From: an uncultured Actinomyces sp.
Lineage (GTDB): Bacteria; Actinomycetota; Actinomycetes; Actinomycetales; Actinomycetaceae
NCBI GenBank assembly: GCA_937926195.1
Contig: CALEXZ010000018.1
Coordinates: forward strand, 1-20,024
Direction: 5' to 3'
Length of the DNA stretch: 20,024 bases
Below are positions 8,863-15,509 of the stretch, piece after piece. Made by a program: the position numbers and the translations under genes. The notes below the pieces were generated by a model, which ran no database searches, was not told where the DNA came from, and saw only the letters and a program-made list of their open reading frames with translations. Position 1 is the first letter of the stretch. Each line of letters begins with the position of its first letter.

Positions 8863-9590
8863 CCGTCCTGCTGCTCCGGCTCGCAGGGCCGATGCAGGCG
8901 TGGGGAGTGCAGTCGCGGTTCACGGACAGGCGTACCGAGCGGGCTCCGTCCAAGAGCGGGGTCATCGGCATGCTCGCCGCCGCTGTCGGACGGCGTCGGA
9001 CCGATCCGATCGAGGACCTGCTCACCCTCCGTTTCGGGGTCCGCAAGGACCAGCCGGGTGAGGTCATCCGTGACTTTCACACGGCTCGTACGCTCGACGG
9101 CAAGGAGTCCATGCCCCTGTCGAACCGTTACTACCTTTCCGACGCCGTCTTCCTCGCCGGGGTCGAGGGTGATCCGGGGCTCCTGAGGGGGCTCGACGAG
9201 GCCCTGCACTGCCCGGCCTTCCCCCTCTATCTCGGCAGACGCTCCTGTCCGCCGACGTTCCCGGTCTCCCTCGGGCTGCGTGAGGAGCCGCTTCTTGACG
9301 CTCTGCGCTCCGAGCCGTGGCAGGCGTCCACGTGGTTCCGCAGGCGTCACGGCACGAGCGGGCAGTTCACTGCCGAGGTCCTCATCGACCAGGAGTCCGT
9401 CGCTGTGGACGCGCGCGGGGACTCGTACGGTGTCCGAGACGTCCCTGTCTCCTACGACCCTCGCCGACGTGACTACGGGTTCCGCAACGTCGAGCGCCAC
9501 ATGGTCGACGTCGGACTCACACCGCAGGGGGCGCAGGAGGATCCTCACGACCCCATGGACGCGGTGGAGGAGGCAGTGCAGTGTTCCTGA
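8859..9590 (+). CDS. cas5e: Cascade subunit Cas5e (CasD)
   Basis: Cas5e binds the 5' handle of the crRNA and anchors Cse1 at that end of Cascade. The 243-residue protein begins with LLLRLAGPMQAWGVQSRFTD and RRTERAPSKSGVIGMLAAAVG, the diagnostic N-terminal strand and glycine-rich helix of Cas5e. RDFHTART and SNRYYLSDAVFLAGVEG follow as usual. The C-terminal EDPHDPMDAVEE matches the ending of many members. It starts inside the cas7 stop (ATGA), and its last 10 bases overlap cas6e. Confidence 0.95.
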   Translation: MTVLLLRLAGPMQAWGVQSRFTDRRTERAPSKSGVIGMLAAAVGRRRTDPIEDLLTLRFGVRKDQPGEVIRDFHTARTLDGKESMPLSNRYYLSDAVFLAGVEGDPGLLRGLDEALHCPAFPLYLGRRSCPPTFPVSLGLREEPLLDALRSEPWQASTWFRRRHGTSGQFTAEVLIDQESVAVDARGDSYGVRDVPVSYDPRRRDYGFRNVERHMVDVGLTPQGAQEDPHDPMDAVEEAVQCS

Positions 9591-10270
9591 CGAAGATCCT
9601 CCTGGACCCGAGTCGGCGGCTGGCCCGCAAGTACCTAGGCTCACCGCAGGTCATGCACGCCGTCGTCCTCAAGGCGACCGGGGGCGACGAGACCGAAGGT
9701 CCCGGGCGTGTCCTGTGGCGCGTCGACCGGGGCCAGACAACGTCGTTGTACGTGTTGTCCCCCACCGCGCCAGACTGCACACAGCTTCTCGACGACGCTG
9801 GTGTCAGCGGCAGTGCGGCACGGACGCTGGACTACCAGCCGTTCCTGGAACGGCTGGCGGTCGACCAGACATGGGGGTTCAGGCTGACTGCCAACCCGTC
9901 ACGTGCGATCTCCCAAGGACCTGGCGTTCGGGGCAAGCGCAGCGGGCACGTCACAGTGGCACAGCAGCGGCAGTGGCTCCTTAACCGGGCACCGGGGCTC
10001 GGGTTCAGCCTGGTGCCCTACGGCGTCGACGGCGAGTCGGAGTCGTCAGACTCCTCGCTCATCGTCGTCAGGCGTCACCGTCCTGTCTTCGGCAGGGAGA
10101 ACCCCCAGCGCGGGCAGCGTGATCGTGTGACGATCAACCAGACCGTGTACGAGGGTGTCCTGCGAGTAACGGACGTCGATGCGCTGCGGCACTCGCTCGT
10201 GGCCGGGATTGGACGGTCTAAGGCCTACGGGTGCGGTCTCATGACCCTGGCAAGAGACCGACAGGGCTGA
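9581..10270 (+). CDS. cas6e: CRISPR RNA endonuclease Cas6e (CasE/Cse3)
   Basis: Cas6e cuts the pre-crRNA at the base of the repeat hairpin and remains bound to the 3' stem-loop in Cascade. The 229-residue protein starts at GTG 9581, with GGAGG about 8 nt upstream inside the end of cas5. It begins FLTKILLDPSRRLARKYLG, followed by H26 in PQVMHAVV, which lines up with the catalytic histidine of the family (inference from position). The C-terminus carries the glycine-rich loop GIGRSKAYGCGLMTLA typical of Cas6 RAMP proteins. Its likely substrate, the GCAA-looped repeat hairpin, lies in the array downstream. Six bases separate it from cas1. Confidence 0.94.
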   Translation: MFLTKILLDPSRRLARKYLGSPQVMHAVVLKATGGDETEGPGRVLWRVDRGQTTSLYVLSPTAPDCTQLLDDAGVSGSAARTLDYQPFLERLAVDQTWGFRLTANPSRAISQGPGVRGKRSGHVTVAQQRQWLLNRAPGLGFSLVPYGVDGESESSDSSLIVVRRHRPVFGRENPQRGQRDRVTINQTVYEGVLRVTDVDALRHSLVAGIGRSKAYGCGLMTLARDRQG

Positions 10271-10276
10271 GCTGCC

Positions 10277-11212
10277 ATGGCTCGGATGCCACCAGTTCCG
10301 GTAACCGCGCTACCTCGGGTCCAGGACCGGATGTCCTTCCTGTATCTCGAGCACTGCGTGGTGCACCGGGAGGACGGGGCTCTCACGGCTCGCAACGATC
10401 AGGGCACGATCCGGGTGCCGGCGGCCTCCTTGGTCGCGGTGTTCCTCGGCCCTGGGACATCGGTGAGCCATCAGGCGATGTGTCTGCTCGGGGAGTGTGG
10501 GACGACGGCCGTGTGGGTGGGCGAACGCGGAGTTCGCTACTACGCGCACGGCCGCTCACTGGCGACGTCGACGCGCCTTCTCGTCGAGCAAGCGGCACGC
10601 GTCTCCTCACCCCAGAAGAGGTTGGGCGTGGCCCGCGAGATGTACTGCATGCGCTTCAGCGGTGAGGACGTTGACGGACTCACGATGCAGCAGCTGCGTG
10701 GGCGCGAGGGTGCGCGTGTGCGGGAGGTCTACCGGGAGAACTCTCGGCGGACGGGAGTTCCGTGGGTCCGCCGGACTTACAACGCGGACGACTTCGAGGA
10801 CTCCGACCCCATCAACCAGGCCCTCTCCGCGGCGCACGCGGCCCTGTACGGGATCGTCCACGGGGTGATCGTCGCGCTGGGGTGCTCACCGGGGCTCGGG
10901 TTCGTCCACACTGGGCACGAGAGGTCCTTCGTCTACGACATCGCAGATCTGTACAAGGCAGAAACAACCATCCCGATCGCCTTCGACGTGGTGGCGGAGG
11001 AGATGGCGGACCTCGCCGGTACGACACGCCGTCGCGTTCGCGACAGGGTGTTCGACCTGCGCATCATCGAGAGGGCAGTCAAGGACATCCATCAGCTGCT
11101 TAAGGTCGACGAGTCGGATGACCTGAGCGTCAACGTGGTCTCGTTGTGGGACTACCAACGACGCACGGTGGCCGGAGGGGCCAACTACGCCGAGGAGGCG
11201 GGGGCGTGGTAG
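10277..11212 (+). CDS. cas1: CRISPR integrase Cas1e
   Basis: Cas1 with Cas2 captures prespacers and inserts them at the leader end of the array. The 311-residue protein has the metal-binding residues where expected: E144 in GREGARVRE, H211 in GFVHTGHE, and D221 and D224 in YDIADLYK. These nearly coincide with E. coli E141, H208, D218 and D221, so it should be catalytically competent. The N-terminal beta domain begins at FLYLEHCVVHRED. The start ATG lies 6 nt after the cas6e stop, with a modest AGGG about 10 nt upstream; a second in-frame ATG three codons later is an alternative. The stop overlaps cas2 by 7 nt. Confidence 0.96.
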   Translation: MARMPPVPVTALPRVQDRMSFLYLEHCVVHREDGALTARNDQGTIRVPAASLVAVFLGPGTSVSHQAMCLLGECGTTAVWVGERGVRYYAHGRSLATSTRLLVEQAARVSSPQKRLGVAREMYCMRFSGEDVDGLTMQQLRGREGARVREVYRENSRRTGVPWVRRTYNADDFEDSDPINQALSAAHAALYGIVHGVIVALGCSPGLGFVHTGHERSFVYDIADLYKAETTIPIAFDVVAEEMADLAGTTRRRVRDRVFDLRIIERAVKDIHQLLKVDESDDLSVNVVSLWDYQRRTVAGGANYAEEAGAW

Positions 11213-11598
11213 TGCTCGTCCTGTCCGCTGCTCCCGCGTCCCTGCGTGGTGCGCTCACGCGTTGGCTCATGGAGGTCTCACCAGGCGTGTTTGTCGGGCA
11301 CCTGTCCGCACGAGTCCGCGAACAGGTGTGGGAGCTTGTGCGTGCGTACCTCGGTGATGGTCGTGCCCTACTCGTGTGGTCGACACGCTCGGAGCAGCAC
11401 TACTCGGTTGCCTCACTTGGGCACGACCGTGAGCCTGTCGATGTCGAGGGCTGCCTCGTCATGAGGACGCCGTACCAACAGGTCGAAGGAGCCACGACCG
11501 TCCCCGGCGCTGTCAAGGCACCGAAGGAGTCCTGGTCCATCGCGGCACGCCGACGCCGCTACCGCAGCTACACGGAGCGTGCACTAGGTTCGCAGTGA
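11206..11598 (+). CDS. cas2: CRISPR acquisition protein Cas2e
   Basis: Cas2e is the structural dimer at the centre of the Cas1-Cas2 integrase. The protein has 130 residues if started at GTG 11206, which has GGAGG 7 nt upstream within the end of cas1. It then begins VVLVLSAAPASLRGALTRWL, the ferredoxin-like first strand and helix of the family, followed by EVSPGVFVGHLS and RALLVWSTRSEQHY. After the core, about 40 residues continue (KAPKESWSIAARRRR and a basic tail), somewhat longer than E. coli Cas2. A GTG at 11212 is possible but worse placed. It is the last cas gene, and the array starts 56 nt after its stop. Confidence 0.93.
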   Translation: MVVLVLSAAPASLRGALTRWLMEVSPGVFVGHLSARVREQVWELVRAYLGDGRALLVWSTRSEQHYSVASLGHDREPVDVEGCLVMRTPYQQVEGATTVPGAVKAPKESWSIAARRRRYRSYTERALGSQ

Positions 11599-11654
11599 AG
11601 GTGGAAGGTCTCTCCTAGGTCACGACGCCGTTGGGGCTCCAACGATCTTCAAGT
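11599..11654 (+). promoter_or_regulatory. CRISPR leader, with a 6-bp palindrome
   Basis: These 56 bases separate the cas2 stop from the first repeat and are where a leader must lie if the array reads in the plus direction. They contain CGTTGG-GGCT-CCAACG (11629-11644), a perfect 6-bp inverted repeat ending 10 nt before repeat 1. I see no convincing -10/-35 pair, so the array may be transcribed partly from the cas operon. The direction is inferred from the repeat matching the transcribed strand of the E. coli type I-E repeat and from repeat decay at the far end. Confidence 0.5.
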
Positions 11655-11989
11655 GTTTCCCCCGCGCAAGCGGGGATGATCCCCGAACCGCCTGCGACGC
11701 ACCATGCTCGCCGTGGTTTCCCCCGCGCAAGCGGGGATGATCCCCGCTCTGGGTGCTGGTGGTCTGGGGTCCACCAGTTTCCCCCGCGCAAGCGGGGATG
11801 ATCCCCAGCCGACACCAGGTCCGTCTCGAGCACCTGCGTTTCCCCCGCGCAAGCGGGGATGATCCGTAGGCGCTCGTGGTGGCGTTCGGGTCACGGGTGG
11901 TTTCCCCCGCGTAGCCGGGGATACTCCACTTGAGCAGTGGCTGCTCGGTGTCACTACTTGGGTTCCCTCGCGCGAGCGAGGACCATCCG
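11655..11989 (+). CRISPR. Type I-E CRISPR array, six repeats and five spacers
   Basis: Repeats of 28 nt (29 with the following C) start at 11655, 11716, 11777, 11838, 11900 and 11961. The first four are identical over 28 nt: GTTTC, then a CCCCGC-GCAA-GCGGGG hairpin with a GNRA-type loop, then ATGATCC. Spacing is 61 nt, giving 32-nt spacers at 11684-11715, 11745-11776 and 11806-11837. The fourth interval is 62 (spacer 11867-11899, 33 nt) and the fifth 61 (11929-11960). Repeat 5 differs at five positions (13, 15, 16, 24, 25) and repeat 6 at six (2, 8, 14, 19, 23, 24). Decay at the end far from cas2 supports leader-left orientation. Spacer sources cannot be identified from the sequence alone. 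Confidence 0.97.
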
Positions 11990-12022
11990 CCACATGGTCT
12001 GCGCAAGACTCGAGTCCTGATG

Positions 12023-12042
12023 GGCTAAGTGCTGTCTTGGCC
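12023..12042 (+). other. Imperfect hairpin just downstream of the CRISPR array
   Basis: GGCTAAG and CTTGGCC pair over 7 bp with one T-G wobble around the 6-nt loop TGCTGT. It lies about 35 bases after the last degenerate repeat and could help end the crRNA precursor, but no T-run follows. Confidence 0.3.
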
Positions 12043-12240
12043 TAACGCCGTACCTCACCGTCTTCACCATGCAAGTGCAAAGACACCCGAACGTGGGCAG
12101 CAGACAGGCCTTTTACCGTCTGCCACGGATAATCAGGCTCTCGACAACACTGTGGGGACGTCCCGCTTCACGGAGAAGGAGATCGAGAACGAGGCCTCTC
12201 CCTCGGCGCTCCAGCCGGTGGCACGCCACCCCAGCACGGC

Positions 12241-12277
12241 ACGCCTGGCGCCTCGTCGTCATCGAGGCGCCAGGCGT
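12241..12277. terminator. 15-bp hairpin, probable bidirectional terminator
   Basis: 12241-12255 and 12263-12277 pair perfectly over 15 bp (ACGCCTGGCGCCTCG and its complement) around a 7-nt loop. It lies 26 bases past the stop of the ABC ATPase gene (minus strand) and downstream of the CRISPR array (plus strand), between two converging units. No long T-run follows on either strand, so it is of the U-poor type common in high-GC bacteria. Confidence 0.65.
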
Positions 12278-12303
12278 CACCTGCTCTTTGCGGTCCCCCG
12301 GTC

Positions 12304-13086
12304 TTACACACCGTGCCGGGTGAGGACCTGGCGCACCCGCTCAAGGCGGGCCGGCCGGTCGTGGCCGTCGTCGCGTCCGAGGTCCAGGTCCTCGGCGACT
12401 GCGCCGTCGACGAGGACGAGGACGCGGTCAGCCCGGGCCGCCACCGCAGCGTCGTGGGTCACCAGCACAAGCGTGCGTCCCTCGGCGACGACTCCGGCCA
12501 GCAGGTCCAGGACCCGGCTGGCAGAGGCCGAGTCGAGGGCACCGGTGGGCTCGTCCCCGAACAGGATGTCCGGGTCTCCCATGAGGGCACGGCACAGGGC
12601 GGCACGCTGGAGCTGACCGCCGGAGACCTCGGTGACGTCATGGTGCGCGACCTCGGCCACACCCATGCGCTCCATGAGCGCGCGGGCACGCTCACGCACC
12701 TGCGCAGGCGACGCCGAACGGGCGACGAGGGCCGGCAGGGCCACGTTGTCCGCGAGGTCGAGGGTCCGCACGAAGCGGGTGGCCTGGAAGACGAAACCGA
12801 TGCGGTTGAGTCGCAGGGCCGCCAGCTGCTTGTCGTTCATGGTGGACAGGTCCTGCCCGCCGAGCTCGACGCGCCCGGAGGTGGGCACATCCATCCCGGC
12901 GAGAAGACTCAGCAGCGTCGACTTGCCGGAGCCCGAGGGGCCCATGATCGCGAGGAACTGCCCTGCGGGCACCTCCAGGTCGATGCCGTGCAGGATGCGC
13001 ACGTCCCAGTCCTTGACCAGGTCGTGGGCGCTGAGGACGGAGTGGTCCGTGCTGGTGCGGGCGGTGGTGGAAGCGGTAGTGGTCAT
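12304..13086 (-). CDS. ABC transporter ATPase, MacB/LolD-like
   Basis: The cytoplasmic ATPase that drives the FtsX-like permease encoded just upstream. The 260-residue protein carries Walker A GPSGSGKST (49-57), Q101 in the Q-loop, the signature VSGGQLQR (154-161), Walker B ILFGDEPTG (174-182) and the switch histidine H211 in LVTHD. The TGALDS sequence after Walker B is typical of the MacB/LolD/FtsE group, which work with FtsX-fold permeases as mechanotransmitters or exporters rather than importers. The first 16 residues are rich in Thr and Ser and look unstructured. Start ATG overlaps the permease stop (ATGA). Last gene of a four-gene minus-strand operon, followed by a strong hairpin. The substrate is unknown; lipid, peptide or drug export are all possible. 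Confidence 0.93.
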   Translation of the reverse strand: MTTTASTTARTSTDHSVLSAHDLVKDWDVRILHGIDLEVPAGQFLAIMGPSGSGKSTLLSLLAGMDVPTSGRVELGGQDLSTMNDKQLAALRLNRIGFVFQATRFVRTLDLADNVALPALVARSASPAQVRERARALMERMGVAEVAHHDVTEVSGGQLQRAALCRALMGDPDILFGDEPTGALDSASASRVLDLLAGVVAEGRTLVLVTHDAAVAARADRVLVLVDGAVAEDLDLGRDDGHDRPARLERVRQVLTRHGV

Positions 13087-15509
13087 GAGTTCTGTCCTGT
13101 CAGGGTGCGGTTGTACAGAGAACGGGAGGCGATGAGGGTTCCGGTCAGGACGACGGCGACCAGTCCGGCCGACGCCAGGCCCCAGGCAAGCACCGGGTTG
13201 GTGATGAGGCGGATGCCGGGCGCCCCCATCTGGGACAGGGCAGCCCCCAGCAGGGCCTGCCCGCCCGCGGCGGCGAGGATCTGTCCGACGACGATGCCGC
13301 TCACAGCCAGGACGGCTGCACGCACGAGCTGGAGCCGCAGGAGGGCGGTGCTGTCCATGCCCAGGCTCGCCAGCGCCGTCAGGTCAGCCCGGGAGCGCTC
13401 CAGGTGCAGCACCGTGGACAGGACCGTCACCAGCAGGACCACGGCCAGGCCCGCCACGCAGGCGGCCAGGACGAGACTGCGCATCTGGGTGGTGGTCGCA
13501 CCCACGGTCTGGGCCCCGAACTCCTCGGGCACCGACACCTTGGCGCCCGGGTAGCCGTGGCGCAGCTGGGCAGCCAGCTCGGCGACGTTGACGCCGTCGG
13601 ACAGACGCAGGTTGATGACGTGCCACAGGGGCTCGGTCGGCACCTCCCTGAGGACAAAACCGGTGGAGCCTCCGTTGGTGGCGTCCGAGTAGGTACCCAC
13701 CAGTGTCAAGCGCTGCACCTCGGCACCGTCCTCCGTCTCCTCCCCAGTGGCGGAGCTGGCCAGCGAGTCCATGAGGACCTCGTCGCCCTCCCTCACGTGG
13801 AGGGCCTCGGCCTGGTTGACGGACAGGGAGATCTCCTCGGGGCCCTGAGGCGCCCGGCCGCTGATGTACTGCGGCGGGAAGAGCAGCTCGGTGGCGGCGT
13901 CGACGGGGACGGTGTCCCAGCGACCGGGGGCGGCGGCGGAGGCCAGGGCGAGGCGCTCGGCGCCGCGCACCTCGATCTGGGAGACCCGCGGGTCCTGACG
14001 CAGCTCGGCGATGAGGGAGTCGGCGTCGGCCGCGCCCTGGCGCACGTCGACGCGCAGCTCGACGTTCTCACCGACGCCCAGGTAGGTGGAGAAGCGGGCG
14101 TCGCCCAAGGTCGCGAGCACCCCCAGGGGCAGGACCATGAGCACCGTGGCCACGGTGATGACCCCGGCGAGCAGGGCGCCCTGGCCGCTGACGGCCGTCC
14201 GTGCCCCCAGCCACGTCACCGGCGAGATGCGGGGAGCGCGCGCCAGCGTCCGCAGCAGGCCGGTGCCTCGACGGTGCCGAGGCCCGCGACGCCTGGAGCC
14301 TGAGCCGCCCGGCGTGGAGCCCGCGCCGTCGGCCACGCGCAGCATGGTCATGACGGGCCTGCCGAGCTCGCGACGCAGGGCCACCAGGGCGCCCCCGACG
14401 ACGAGGACGAGGACCGCGACTCCGGCGCCCACGGCGCTGAGGACCATGAGCAGACTGGTGGACGGACGCCCCAGGTACACCAGGGAGGTCGCTCCCAGCG
14501 CGTCCGCCAGCGGCGCGCACACGGCCAGTCCGATGACGGCGCCGACCAGGGCCAGGGTCACGTGCTTGGCCAGGATCATGGCGGCCAGGCTCGAACGGGG
14601 CAGTCCCAGGGCGCGCAAGGCCGCGAGCTGGGGCAGGTCGGCCCGGACGCCGGCGAGCACCGCCAGGCGCACGGCCAGCGCCACCACGCCCAGCACCAGC
14701 AGGGCGATGGCCAGGGCGACAGCGGCCACGAGGTAGGTCGACAGCCCGTTCATCAGGCGCATGGCGGAGGAGTCGACCGCCACGCCCCGCGCCGGAAGAC
14801 CGGAGTCGGTGTAGGCGTCCAGGACCTGCCCGGCATCGGCGCCGGCGACGGTGCGCAGCTCGATGATCTGCTCCTCGTCGCCGAGCATGGCGTCGAGGCG
14901 CTCGTAGTCGGCCGGGCTCACCAGCAGCCGCTTGGAGGTCACCAGTGAGGGGTTCATCTGGGCGTCGCGGGCGAAGGCGACGACGGTCAGGGTGATGGTC
15001 TGCTCGCCCGAGTGGACCTCGACGGTGTCCCCGATCCGCGCCTCCCCGGTGACGAGGTAGTGCACCGGCAGGGCGATCTCCCCGGGGCCGGGCTGCAGGA
15101 CCTGGCCGTCCTCGCCGACGAGCAGGTCGAAGGACGGGTTCTGGGTGACGAAGGCGGGCTCCAGGACGGAGGAGGCCTGACTGGTCCCGTTGATCGACAG
15201 CGCGGCGACGGGAACCGGCAGGGTGCGTGAGATCTGCGCCTCGGCGACGTCCTCACGCTGGGCAGCCCAGTCGTGGATGGCCGCGGCGTCCTGCGCGGAG
15301 ATGGGGCCGGCGCTCATCTGGACGACGTCGGGCGGCATCGCGGCCTGCCACAGCTGGTCGGTGGCCGCCATGGTCCGCCCCATGAGCAGCACGGAGGCTC
15401 CGGCGAGGCAGACGACGAGCCCGGTGAGGCAGGTCAGGACCAGTGCGACGACAGGGCTGCGGCGCAGGTCGGCGAGTACGAGTCGGCTCAGCAGTGAGGG
15501 TGTCAGCAT
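13083..15509 (-). CDS. FtsX-like ABC permease, two-domain MacB type
   Basis: An 808-residue membrane protein that partners the adjacent ATPase. The first helix (about 18-43) is followed by a large extracytoplasmic domain (about 45-255). Helices lie at about 258-287, 309-335 and 353-378, then a basic cytoplasmic linker with SRRRGPRHRRG (about 404-414). A fifth helix (446-468) leads to a second extracytoplasmic domain (about 470-670), and three more helices follow (about 678-703, 730-755, 774-795). Two such 1+3 units in one chain is the usual actinobacterial FtsX-like permease layout. Start ATG 15509 overlaps the MFS stop by 7 nt; its stop overlaps the ATPase start. The substrate cannot be told from sequence. 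Confidence 0.9.
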   Translation of the reverse strand: MLTPSLLSRLVLADLRRSPVVALVLTCLTGLVVCLAGASVLLMGRTMAATDQLWQAAMPPDVVQMSAGPISAQDAAAIHDWAAQREDVAEAQISRTLPVPVAALSINGTSQASSVLEPAFVTQNPSFDLLVGEDGQVLQPGPGEIALPVHYLVTGEARIGDTVEVHSGEQTITLTVVAFARDAQMNPSLVTSKRLLVSPADYERLDAMLGDEEQIIELRTVAGADAGQVLDAYTDSGLPARGVAVDSSAMRLMNGLSTYLVAAVALAIALLVLGVVALAVRLAVLAGVRADLPQLAALRALGLPRSSLAAMILAKHVTLALVGAVIGLAVCAPLADALGATSLVYLGRPSTSLLMVLSAVGAGVAVLVLVVGGALVALRRELGRPVMTMLRVADGAGSTPGGSGSRRRGPRHRRGTGLLRTLARAPRISPVTWLGARTAVSGQGALLAGVITVATVLMVLPLGVLATLGDARFSTYLGVGENVELRVDVRQGAADADSLIAELRQDPRVSQIEVRGAERLALASAAAPGRWDTVPVDAATELLFPPQYISGRAPQGPEEISLSVNQAEALHVREGDEVLMDSLASSATGEETEDGAEVQRLTLVGTYSDATNGGSTGFVLREVPTEPLWHVINLRLSDGVNVAELAAQLRHGYPGAKVSVPEEFGAQTVGATTTQMRSLVLAACVAGLAVVLLVTVLSTVLHLERSRADLTALASLGMDSTALLRLQLVRAAVLAVSGIVVGQILAAAGGQALLGAALSQMGAPGIRLITNPVLAWGLASAGLVAVVLTGTLIASRSLYNRTLTGQNS

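Larger units (their letters stand above)
11990..12303. other. Non-coding stretch between the CRISPR array and the transporter operon
   Basis: No convincing gene is seen on either strand. One period beyond the last degenerate repeat there is no further recognisable repeat. The stretch holds an imperfect hairpin (12023-12042), an inverted repeat GCAGAC/GTCTGC (12100-12105 and 12118-12123) with a T-rich loop, and the strong hairpin at 12241-12277. A + frame beginning near 12029 is open but lacks a start context and runs into the ATPase gene on the other strand. Confidence 0.6.

Noticed and set aside
11937..11951. Spacer 5 matches 18556-18570 at 14 of 15 bases
   Set aside because: Only about half of the spacer matches, one base differs, and such a short match can arise by chance; it is not evidence of self-targeting.
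11684..11960. Small inverted repeats inside spacers 2, 3 and 5
   Set aside because: Stems of 5-6 bp are expected by chance in GC-rich 32-mers.
11615..12006. Minus-strand open frames across the array with repeated SSPLARGK, GIIPACAGET and DHPRLRGGN
   Set aside because: These are the well-known false proteins produced by translating type I-E repeats; the DNA is the CRISPR array.
12029..12616. Plus-strand frame starting after the array
   Set aside because: No start signal, no protein-like composition, and it overlaps the well-supported ATPase gene.
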